Assembly: GCA_036768485.1 (NCBI GenBank)
Contig: JAVLUZ010000143.1
Location: 2,041,633 to 2,105,632 of the forward strand
DNA from: Mermis nigrescens
Taxonomy: Eukaryota > Nematoda > Enoplea > Mermithida > Mermithidae
Direction of reading: 5' to 3'
DNA: 64,000 nucleotides
The notes below the pieces were generated by a model that was not told the origin of the DNA, ran no database searches, and saw only the letters and a list, made by a program, of their open reading frames with translations. The position numbers and the translations under genes were made by a program. Numbering within the stretch: the first letter of the stretch is position 1; every line of letters begins with the position of its first letter. Shown piece after piece: positions 34,601 through 46,600 of the stretch.

Positions 34601-37600
34601 GAGTTGCCCTTCGACGACGATACGGTCACGAATGGCACGAAAATTATTTGCGATTTCATACCGCTCGATGTAGCGTTTGGTGGGTCTATTAATCGTTGGC
34701 TCGTATTCAGGAAGATGCGAGGGGCCGTCCCCAAAATAAATAAAATTTTTATATTTTGCCGGAGGGTTCTACTATGCATATAATATGAAAGAATTAAAGA
34801 ATCAATTTGAAAAGGCCTAAATTTAACCTTTGGTTGCTAACTAGCCGGTCTTCGTATTCGGGAATATGCGGGGGACCGTCTCCAAAACGAAAGTAAGTTT
34901 CTACTTTACCAGAGGGTTTTTAGGGAAATAATTAAAAAGTGCAATGAAAAGGCCTCTAAGACGAGTCTATTTTTCAAATTTTTCTTCTTTTCCCCCTAAT
35001 GTTAGCTTTTTTGAGTTCAAACCATAAGACATTGGAACTGATGCCACTAAACTTGTTTTAGTTAATCGAGACAACCAGTTCGCATTCAGTAAGATTGTTG
35101 AATTTTGATGCACCAGAATTTGCAGCTCATGCGCATCCACGATTAAAGCTCTATATTGCTTGATAACTAAATATGCTAGAAATTAGGAGAGGAGGTTATT
35201 ATTCTATTTATTATTTATACTAGCAAAGAAAAATACTGCGATGGAACAAAAACAACGAATTTACTTGGAATCACGCATCATTAAGGACATAAAAGGAAGG
35301 GACTAGGGAAAAATTACCTATGTATACTTGTGAAATGTGCATTCTCACGGTAGCATCACATGCTCTGCTATGGGGCAGCAACTAAAAAGATGGTGAGTTT
35401 GTCATAATCCAGTTATGAAACCATTGGCGATTAACTTAATATTGGTTATACATTGAAAGAGAAATTTGATATTGATAAAAAATCTAAATCGGTCATTTGA
35501 AGACATCCTAGCTCCCTCATAATCTCTTTTTCTGAGCAAGTGAGCAACGTTTTGTGAAAGCACGCTCTTTTCAGAAGCCGCAGAATATACTTCGACTTTT
35601 TGCGTTTTTTAGCGGAAATCTAACGTTTAGTAGATTTTAACAACGTTCACAGGCATGCATTGGTAACGTTTCCCTAGTCCCCTCCTTCTATGTCATTAAT
35701 GATGCTTAATTCCAGGTATATTCGTCCTTTTTGTTCCATCGGAGCATTTTTCTCTGCTAGTACCCTATTTTTCATTAGCATGATTTGAGAAAATCAGCTA
35801 GTAAACATACGGTGCATGCCACAATAATGATAGCAGTCCAAGAATGCGTAAAACCATATTGTTCTGAACATCAGCATAAGCGTAAACTTCACGCAACTAC
35901 TGGGTGTAAAGAACACATACAGTCCGATTTGTAATCCTGACCTTACATGGGACATTTTGAAAACAAAATTAAGCTTTCGCAACGCTCTGAAACTGAAGTT
36001 AATTTTCAGTGTAAACTTCACGCAACTACTGGGCGTAAAGAAAAAATGTAGTCAGATTCGTAATCCTGATTTTATAAGAACATATTTTAAAAAAATTCCA
36101 CGTTTTGCAACGTTCTGAAAGTAAAATAAATTTGTACTGTGCACTTTACAAAAATGAATAGTGTAAAATTTACACAGATACTGTGCGTAGAGAAAACTAA
36201 CAATCAGATTTGTAATTCTGACGTTGCATAAAGCATTTTGAACAAAAACTAAGCTTCCGCAACGCTCTAGAATTGAAGTTTATTATCAGTGTAAACTTTA
36301 CACTACCACCGGGTGTTAATAAGACTTTAGTCGGATTCGTAATTCTGATATCACTCTTATATTATGATCAATATTTATGTAAAATTGACTCCCCACAATG
36401 GTCTGAAGACAAATAAATATTATATGTAAACCACTGTACACCAGTGTTGAGTGTAAACAAACGCACACAAGTGATATTTGACGTTTTACCACTGGAACAT
36501 TTTTAGAGTTGTGATCATCATTAGGGGGGTGAGGGGGTATTACCCTTCCTGAAGGGTGAGCCGGACAGGTACTGCCCGGCGATTTTAAGCTGATGGAACG
36601 TTTTTCGCATCATTTTTGAGGTCAAAAGCAGTAAATTTTGGACGCTTCATTTATAAAGCGTCCAAAATTGATTACTTTTTGCATTTTTTATTGTTAAAAG
36701 TGTTATAATGCAGTCAAAATGAATTAAAATTGCTTTTAAATGCTATATTACCACGAAAAAACGTTTATAGACTATTTTGACCATTTTGATCGTAAAACAG
36801 CAAAAAAATCGTGAACGTTAAATTTACTGTTTTGGATTTTTGGGATTTCACACCCCTTTTTGCCGACCCTGACCTTGTGCACCTATGGTGATCATGTTCA
36901 GACTTATACAGTGGTCGCCATGAAAGATGACACGCCATCACCCTCAGAATTATAATGGATGGTGCGTCGCCAGCGCCGCGTTACGACCATCATGCGCCAT
37001 CATCTCTTTTTTCTATTCAGCGCCATTAACCTCCATCATCCCGTTAATCTGGCGATGCGGACGGCGCAATTTAGCTATTAATAGCACCAACAAGAAGGAA
37101 GCGCGCCAGCATTCATGTGCGCGCTTCCTTGTTGGCGCTATTAATAGCTAAATTGCGCCGTCCGCATCACCAGATTAACGGGATGATGGAGTTTAATGGC
37201 GCTGAATAGAAAAAGAGATGATGGCGCATGATGGACGTAACGCGGCGCTCGCGACGCACCATCCATTATAATTCTGAGGGTGATGGCGCGTCATCCTTCA
37301 TGGCGACCACTGCAGGAAAGTTGGCAGAAAAAACAAGACAAAAACACGTTTAACACCCCCGATTTTTGGCTTTACACCTCCCGAAAAAGCTCAATATTGA
37401 TGTGAATAAGCACAATGTGCTGTGACGTGTACCCCTTAAAAAGCACTTTATATTTATTATATTCGACTATTTTCATTCTATCCGACTTATCCCGACTTCT
37501 AATCGGAGAAATTAACAAACAAAAAAGGGTCAAACACGTATTTTTCCACAATACACCATATTGTAAACTTTAAAAATCTGAACCTAAGTCTCCATTGAGT

Positions 37601-40600
37601 GTAAACAAAATCGGTTTGGGCTAGTCCGCAGCCTTTGAATCGTAGTTAGTTTGTGTGTGAAAAACTTCTGTTCCACATCCTATTTGAGATAAGATATTGA
37701 CTAATCAAAAAAAGGGAAGAAAGTGTGTTTAAAAGTTTGCTGGTAAATCTAAAGTAGCCATTGAGCCGTACTTCACTTCTATCAGAGAAAAATCTTTTTG
37801 GCACTCATAAGCGGAGTTGTCGGCAGACAAAAAAGAGGCCAAATGTGTTTTTTCACCCTCAGATTCTTTATACTCTTTACACTGCCCCTCTGGAATTACA
37901 TATATCACTTTTGAAAAAAATGAAAAAGTGCCATCGAGTTTATACAATTGTCTACATTTAAGAAAATCAGACTAAACAGAATGCAAAACTGAGTTTGATA
38001 AGTCATGTCGCTGACTAAAATTTATAAACTATATGTTATAACCTTACAGTAAAACTTTACACGCTCTTTTTACACCAGGCAGGATTGTAAAAAAATAAAA
38101 AAATAGCTGCATCGAGTTTTTTTACTTTGTATCTTTAAAACAACCGCACAATGCAGAAGTGCCCCGTTTTAGCTGAAGGGGGCGCATATGTTAGGGGTAC
38201 CCAGGTATATTATAGGTACGCGCTACCTATGATTTATTTTATTTTATATACACTATAGAATGATTAATTATATTTTTTATTCTATTTAGTATTTTACATA
38301 TTTTATCATTATTTTCGAACAATTTTTGCATTTATTATTATTTTTTATTTTATTAAATGTTCAGTGTTTAATTTTTATTAATTTTTAACTTTAATTTTTG
38401 CTTATTATTATTATTTTTAAATTTTTTATTGCATGTTTTATTCTTATGATTATTTAATAATTATTATATATAATTTTCAGGCAATTTTTTCTTTTATCAT
38501 TATTATTATTCTTCCTTTATTACCAGTACAACGTACACATTTTGTGATTACATTCTGCTTTATTTGCATGATGTACACTTTAAGAATCGAAATGCTGGGA
38601 TTGGCTCAAGAGTATCGAAGTGCCGGCCGGTTTTCAGGCCCAGATTTTTAGCATATTACGCGGCTATATTTTAATATCGCCAGATACTGAGCCGATTCAA
38701 CGGATATCTCTGAAGGTACTTACATGCATATATACCACATATCAGACATATACATATAAGGCTCGAAATTTCCGACGGGGTTGCCAGGCAATTTCTAGGA
38801 AGGGGGTAATTTACCTCCAATCTTTGGCCAGAAATCTCAAATGTACACCTGAAAATGGTCAAAAACGCAAGTTTTCACCTAAATTTGGGGTCAAAAATTT
38901 TCTGACTTTGGGGATAAGGTTGTGCTACCGAACCGACTCGGGTTGGAGATTACCCTGCCCCTTTTTACATATACGCTACATATGATAAAATTATTTTAAA
39001 GTTACGATTTTACTTATAATTTTTTGTTACTCGTTTATGCGTATGTTTTGCGTGGATCTGATTTTTTGTTAAGAATCAATTTCAAGTAATTCGCGAATCA
39101 TTTATGCAGCAATTCGTTTTCCGAATTCTTCGAAAATTTATAGTTCTACTTATATAACGTGTATGTACTTAACATCTGAGTTTTGTTTAAGAATAGCGCG
39201 TATTTAGAACCCCCGAATTTTTCAAAATGTTATACCCTATTTTGTAGATTGCTTTATAGTAGGTACACGTATGTATGTATATATGTATGATCAGGCCCGT
39301 ATCCAGGATTTGATTTGGGGGGGATTTTGAGGTCAGATATCTCGATAATCATTGGGAGATGGGCAAAAATAATGGCGTTTTTGAGCGTATCTTGACGAGC
39401 TCTACGCAATTGTTATGTAAAATTTCAAGAATTTTTACTTTATATCATACTCAACTCACAATCTATCGTTTAAATAATCTGCACAATTAATTTATCATCA
39501 TTCAATCGGTGAATAATTTCCTATCTTCTGTCTTTGTATTTAATCTTTGTGATTTACAACGAAAAATAAGACAGAAAATAAATAATTCTGCGCGAAGCGC
39601 CTAAAAATTTCGACATGTTCTGTACAAGTTTAACTCAATTTGAGCGGTTTTAGGCGGGCTAGAAGACAAAAACTATTGATAAACAATAAATCGGGCGAAA
39701 ATATCGAATTCACTAGCTAAAACGTCCGCTAAAAACCTGTTTTGGTGATCTTTAGACCTACTTCGGGAATTTTTCGTTTTCATTTCTCGGGGACCCTTGT
39801 GTGGTTCAAAAATTATCTTCCATTCCCGGGGGGAGCGGTGCCCCCTCCGCTCCTCTGAATACGGGTCTACTTATGAATGTTCTTATTTGCAGAATTGTGT
39901 TAATATTTCATTTTAATTTTTGTATATTTTCAGCTCGCCAGATGGCTAGAAAATATAGTATTTCTTAAAAAGTTGCTTACCGACTTGGACTTGAATGCGA
40001 ATGTTTACCAGGATGTCTTTAGCGTTAGCGAACTGGCAACTTCCGTTAATGTGAGATTTAATCAAAGTTGTTGCAATTTATTAATTAAATAGATAGGCAA
40101 ATTACTTATTTATTATCGGATGAACTGTGAATTAATTTTTAATTCTAATGTTATATTCAATACAACGTAATAGCGTTCATGCCAGAAATTTAAGAAGGGA
40201 ATGGCGCATATATATGTACCTATATGTTACGGCTCAAAGTTTTGGGCGGGGGCCCCGGCCATAGATTCACAGCATGGGAATTCCAGGGGGGAATGAAATA
40301 ATAAAGTGCCTTATTTGGGTCCAAAAATGGTGAGTAGGTACGCTTCAAAAACATCGTTTTTCAGCGTTTCTGACGATGCTCTATTTGTCTAGGGCACAAA
40401 AACATTAAAATATTTCGTAAATAAATCAAAAAAGTCGAACAAAGTGTACAAAAGATAGTCTAAACATGAGTGGCGCGAAGCGCTGAAAATTTGGCACTTT
40501 TGAGCAAATGCTTAAAAAAGCACCTTTTCTACAAATTTTTAGAAAATTTTTGGGTTTTTCGAAAAATCCATAATTCTGGGGGAGGTGACAAAATTTTTGC

Positions 40601-43600
40601 ATGGGGAGGGGGGTGAAAATTTTTCCGAGGGGGGTGAAACTCCCTTCAATCACCCCAGATCATGTATGTCCACGGCCATTTTTGAGAGGGGGGGTGTAAA
40701 TTACCTCCGATTTTTGCCCAAAAACGGCCAAAAAATACAGTTTTTTGTATAAAAATCGGGCAGGGGTGTCCAAAATTTTCTGGCTTTGAGAGGCATGGGG
40801 ACGACCAATTTTGGGTGAGGCGATTCCCCTTATCTCCGTGTTACATGTTTGGAATGGAGGATGCCAAAAATATGAAATAACTTCCCTTAGAATGACCGTC
40901 TAGCCTCCGAATATTTTGAGCCTTGTAAAAACGTAGAAATTTTTTTCGAATATCATATCAGAAAAATTCGTGCAAATTGAACAAAATGTAGCTAGATAAA
41001 CATTCAGTGTACAACAGATACAAATTTGACACTTTTGAGCAAAGTATGTAGCTAACAATGGCCAAAATTAGCACATTTTCTACGGCTTTTCCAGAAAATC
41101 GCGAATTCTACGGAGTGAAAATATTTCTGGGGGTGTAGAAGCCTTTCTGGGGCATCCCCATACAAAATCTGGGTGGGAATGTTTCACCTTCAGGAAAATT
41201 TTCACCCATCCCCAGAATTTTTCCATTCCTCGCTAGAATTCGCGATTTTCCGAAAGTTTCCGAAAAATTTCATGAATAGTCGTTGAAAAGATACAGTCTC
41301 TAGCGTTTTGAAATTTGTATTTGTTCAACTTTTTCTCTCGATTTAAAAAAAATTTTTCAATGTTTCTGTGGTCTAGAAAGATGGACCATCGCCAGAAACG
41401 GCGAAAAACGATGTTTTAGACGCCTATTCACTATTTTTGGCCCGAAAAGGTACTTTAAAATTTCACCACCCCCAGAATTCCCGTGCTGTGTGGGCATCCC
41501 CATACACGTTTGCTCCACCTCCTGATCCTTAACGTAGGTATGCACATATTATGTAGTAGTCTTACATACACGGCTTGAGATGTTGAGATGGGGCTCCCAT
41601 CCATTTTTAGGGCGGAAGTCCTCAGCCGTCTTAGGGGGGGGTAAATGAGCCCCAATTTTTGGACTAAAACAGCCAGAAAACACCTAAAAATGGCAAAAAT
41701 CATAAGTTTTTCCAGAAAATGAAGGGGGGTCAAAAATTTTCTGACTTTGGAGGAATTAAGAGACAACTAACTTCGGGTGGGGGATCTCCCACCACCTGTT
41801 GTATGTCTAGTAGAAGTAGTAGTAGTCGTAGTACTATGTAGTAATAGCACGTTTGTTTCAGAGATTGGTCCGAATTGCTAAATCAATCTTTAATCTGACT
41901 CATTTTTTGCCTGCCGACGCCGTTCATCAAATCGAGCTGTTAGAATCGTTATTCCTGAATTCATCCGATCCGTCGGCAGCTTTGCCACTGCTCAGAAAAT
42001 ATCTTTTGCCGTTTATAAATGCAACTGAAGTATGTATGCAGTCTTATTTGAGAGTCATGTAATGATAATGATTTGATAATTTTCAAAGTTTCGAGAATAA
42101 GAGTATAAAAATTAATTAATTAATTAATTAATTAATTAATTAAACAATTTTGAAATGTGATTATAACTTAAGCGATAAAATTTTTTAAGTGCTTTCGAAC
42201 GAATCGATTTATAAGAATCGTTGACGAAAGTTCCTTGGAAGAGTTGGCGATGTGTTTGACGGATTATAACGAATTTTTCGGCGCAATTACTTTTCAAGAT
42301 ATGATTTCCGAATCGAAGTACCTTAATCCGTTGAGTATTTACAAAATCCGCCTGGCCAACTACTTAACCGATTCGACTGTTCGCATTCAGGACAAGTATT
42401 GATTACGAATTGATTTCTTAAAACACTAGGAACAGGGATTAAGAATCATATTTTGTCTGTTCAAGAGAGGAAAACGGGGTTACCACACCCTAAGCTGATC
42501 GTCACCCATCCCCTAAAGTCGGAAAATTTTGATATCCTCCTGGGATATTTGACTACCAGGATTTTTTTGGCCATTTTTATTTGTTTTTTTTTGCCATTTT
42601 TAGCCAAAATGTGAAGACCATTAACCCCGCTCCCGCTAAAAATTGCCGACTACTCCCACCCAAAAATTTTGAGCTGTTACATTTCTGACTTTTATATATG
42701 TGCACAGCGTGGCCGATGTGTGTGTGTGTGTGTATGTGTGGGGGAGGGGGTCAGCCGATCTAGGTGGGGGTCGAACATTGAGCTTCTTTGGGTCAAATCA
42801 GCCTCAAAATACAATATACATTGCACAGTGCTCACCACGGAAATTTGAACAATAAAGAACCATTTGAGTTTATTTAGGAACGTTTTGTCGCGACCTAATC
42901 GCCGGAGACTCAAAGAGTATTCTGACATGATTTATCCTAAGAAAACGCGACCGAAACAGCGCAAAGCGCTGGTTAGTTTCAAGAAAAGGCGACCTAAACG
43001 CTTAGGTCGGACCGTATAGACTCAGCGCGCGTAAAGCATATAAGCATATATACACTCGTGCAATTCATATGCATGTGAAATTGCGTGCATGATGCTCACA
43101 CGCGCGCTGTCATCACCATTCCTGGGCCTGAGGGGATATGAGGGGTATGCACCCTACCCAGAAACCAAAATACCCCTCAGAATTCAATTTTTGAAATTTT
43201 TTTCGTTTTTTTTCGCAATTTTTTGATGCCAACGGATAGTGCTCGATGAGAAACGTTGAAAAATTATGTTTTTTCGTCATACCACCATTTTAAGGCCATT
43301 TTTTACCTTTGAAAAATCTTGCACCCCCAAAATTTTGGTGCCGCCCACCTATGGTCATCACGCTTCTATTTAAGAACGCGCGCTGAGTCGTAATGGGTCC
43401 AAACTAAGCGTTTAGGTCGCGTGTTCTTAAAGTGAAGCATGTCAGGATACTCTTTAGGTCTCCGGCGTTTAGGTTGTGCAAAAACGTTCCTAAATTAACC
43501 TAATCGGTTCTTTATTGTTCAAATTTCGTGGCAAGAACTGAGCGTGTGTACATGCTAAAATAGTGTTAAAACTACTTTGTTCCACAGTTTCAGATCTATT

Positions 43601-46600
43601 TCAAGCAGTTTAGAGAAAGTTTTCAATTTTCATCAATTTTTGGCCCTCATTTTCCCCAGTAAAATTTTCCATTTTTTATCCTGGGGCCTAGACCCTCACG
43701 CGCATGTCTGCACCCTGACCCATCCCAGAGGCTGTCGTGTCGTTCTATAATCCCTCAGCAGACTGAGATTTTAAACTCACTATTTTAGGCAAAAAGACTT
43801 CAACTTTTAGGCCATTTTTAGTTTTTTTGTCAGTTTTGGCCAAAAATTTAAAATTCACTTTTCGTTAATCCCCTATGTCTTACTGCGTAGGCTGAGGCTG
43901 ACTATTATTTATGTTCTAATTTTAATAATCAATTTGCATATTTTTAAACATTTTCCTGATCAATTTCTGTAATTAATTAAAATTAATAAATTAATTATTT
44001 TTCATAAAAAATAAAATTAATAATTATCAAAATTTGAAAAGAAATAGTTTTTTATACTTTTTCCTGTTGCGCACGTCTCATGTTATGTGTTTAATTTGTT
44101 GCTGACCGAGCGCCGTCTACTTTGTTCTACAAGTTGGCTTATCTACAAAAATATGTAAAATACGGTTTGATAAAAACACATTGTACGCTTTATAGAACTT
44201 GGAATCCGCGACCGAGGGACAGACCATTCATCGATTTGAAATATTTATATTACGGTTTTTCTCATTTACAAGACGCATTGGACAGGGCGATCATAGAGGA
44301 GCAGACGAATTTGAATCTGTCCGTCGGTATTTACACTCAGCAGTTCCCTAATCCATGTTTTTCTATCGACGGGTAAATAAACTACCTTTATGTATTTGTG
44401 ACGTTTGATTATTATGATGTTTTTTATTATACAAATTGTTTATTTTTAATTTTTTCATTTATATTATTTTTTGATTGTTCTATTTTTATAATTTATTTAT
44501 TTATATTTTTTATTATAATCTTTCATTCATAAATTTTTTTGCAAACTTTTGGGTTCCATTCTCGTTTTAATCGTAAGTAGTTCTACCGGGGACATTTTCA
44601 TAAACGATTTCGAAATTTCCTTCATTTCACCAAGTGAAAAGTAATTTTGTGGCGAAGATATCAGCATACTGGAAGAAATACTCGTCGCCTTTCTCGCTGT
44701 CTGTCATAAAAAATATGTAATTAAGCACTGTTGTACATTGGTATGAAATTAAAATAATTGAATAGTTAAATAATTAAACTTAAATAATTAAAATTAAATA
44801 ATTTGAAAAATAATTATAATTAAATAATTAAATAATTGAAAATACCTGAAATGGCTGGCTTTACAGAAAAACAGTTCATAACTGTATTTAGAGAATGTAA
44901 TATTTTAATGGCTTTTGAAGATTCGTGAAAGCAATGGCTCGTCTTTTGCCACTTTGTATGACGTTGGCCTGGGTGTTGAGCGCTTCGCTCATTGTCAAAA
45001 ATATAGTGTACGAAAAAGAGCTTCGATTGAAAGAGTTCATGAAGGCAAGCGACTGAATTTTTATAAAAGTATTTTGAAGGGAATAATGCGCAAATTATTT
45101 ATTGTTATAAAATAAGATAGTTTTATTTTTATACAAACAACAAAAAACATACATACGAATTGAGTACATAAAAAATGTTAAATTTTAAAGAAGCAAAGAA
45201 AAATAGAATAAAAAATATAAAAGCTGCATTGAAAAAATTACATACATAAATATGCGCGTATCTTACTTCTATGTACGTAACTAACTATTCAATTTTTTAC
45301 GCGCGCATTAGAGCTCTCGAATTAATTAATGGGATTCACATGCTGTTCATAGCTTGCTTCAAACCGCAAATCGACTGTTTATCGGGTTTTAGTACAGTTT
45401 TGCATACGGCGCTTGCTTTTTCCATTCAACCGTTTACTTTTTCAATGTGGCTTTCAAAAGAAAATAAATAGGAAATATGTACTCGTGTAAGTAAGTAAGA
45501 TATTTGCATGATCTCAGAGGGGTTGGGTTCACCCCTCCAGAAAAATTTTCACTTCCCTTAGAAATTCTTTAACCCTTCCTAAATTCACAATTTTTTTAGA
45601 AAAATCGTAGAAAAGATGCTATATTATTTTGACGTTTTTGGATATTGCTAGTCGCAAAGTATTGACTACATTATTTTTAGCGACGAGAAAGACTTTTTGA
45701 TCGATTCTCCCCCAGTGAACTCGCAGAACAATCGGATGTACTCTTATGCAAGCATAAAAGTGACGTGCCTGTCAAAATTTTTTGTCCTCCCGGAATAAAA
45801 TTCTGACTACGGGCCTGTCTAATTCTAAGTCGATCTTATCATAAATGTTAATCATCATCCTTATTAGTGCTGAAAGTAATAAGTCGTTTAAATCCGTACC
45901 TTTAGGCATATGTATGTTTGTCCTAAAACGCCGATCTTACAGATCAATGGTGTTAGGTATAAAAGTCATACACATTTCTGAATTACTCGGTTTCAAAAAT
46001 TTCACTTGCTGCAGGTCATGGGCCTTGGTAACGCGGTACATTGGGTTGCCTGGTTTATACAGAGTTTTTCGATCATGCTAATATCTATAGTTGCTTTCGC
46101 CTTTCTTGTCAAGGTGAGTCGGTGTTATTTTTATACTTCAATACTTTATCTGTTTGGTATGATAAATATATTATTTATTTCAAATATAAAGAAATTTAAA
46201 TAGCTTAATGTACATTTCATAAATTTAAATGAAGAGTAAATATTGCAATATAGAATATTAGAATAAAAATAAATATGTTATAGTTATTAAAGTTTAAAAG
46301 CATACAGTTCTACAGGTAGAACATCTGAAGTCGTACATGTAACGGCTCGAAATTTCGGGAAGGGGTCCCCGGCCATTTTAAGGGGGAAGGGGGTCGCTGA
46401 TATCCATTTTTTGGCCGAAATCGGTCTAAAACCGCCGAAAAAGGGCCAAAAAATTCAATTTTTCCTAAAAATGGAGGGTCATAAATTTTCTGACTTTGGG
46501 GGATGGAGAACGACTTAATTTGGGTCGGGGATCCGCCTTCCCCACCGCCCCTCGTGCATACTGTCTGAAGCTATTAAAACGTAATGAATTAAGCAGACTG

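Noticed and set aside
36927..37151. 74-codon frame within the palindrome
   Set aside because: It runs across the centre of the inverted repeat, so half of it is the antisense of the other half. No homology.
41815..41850. AGTAGTAGT-type run before exon 11
   Set aside because: A short trinucleotide microsatellite just upstream of the acceptor, with no separate meaning seen.
45271..45471. 66-codon frame with hydrophobic stretches between ABCA exons 14 and 15
   Set aside because: Exons 14 and 15 join exactly without it and it does not match ABCA sequence.
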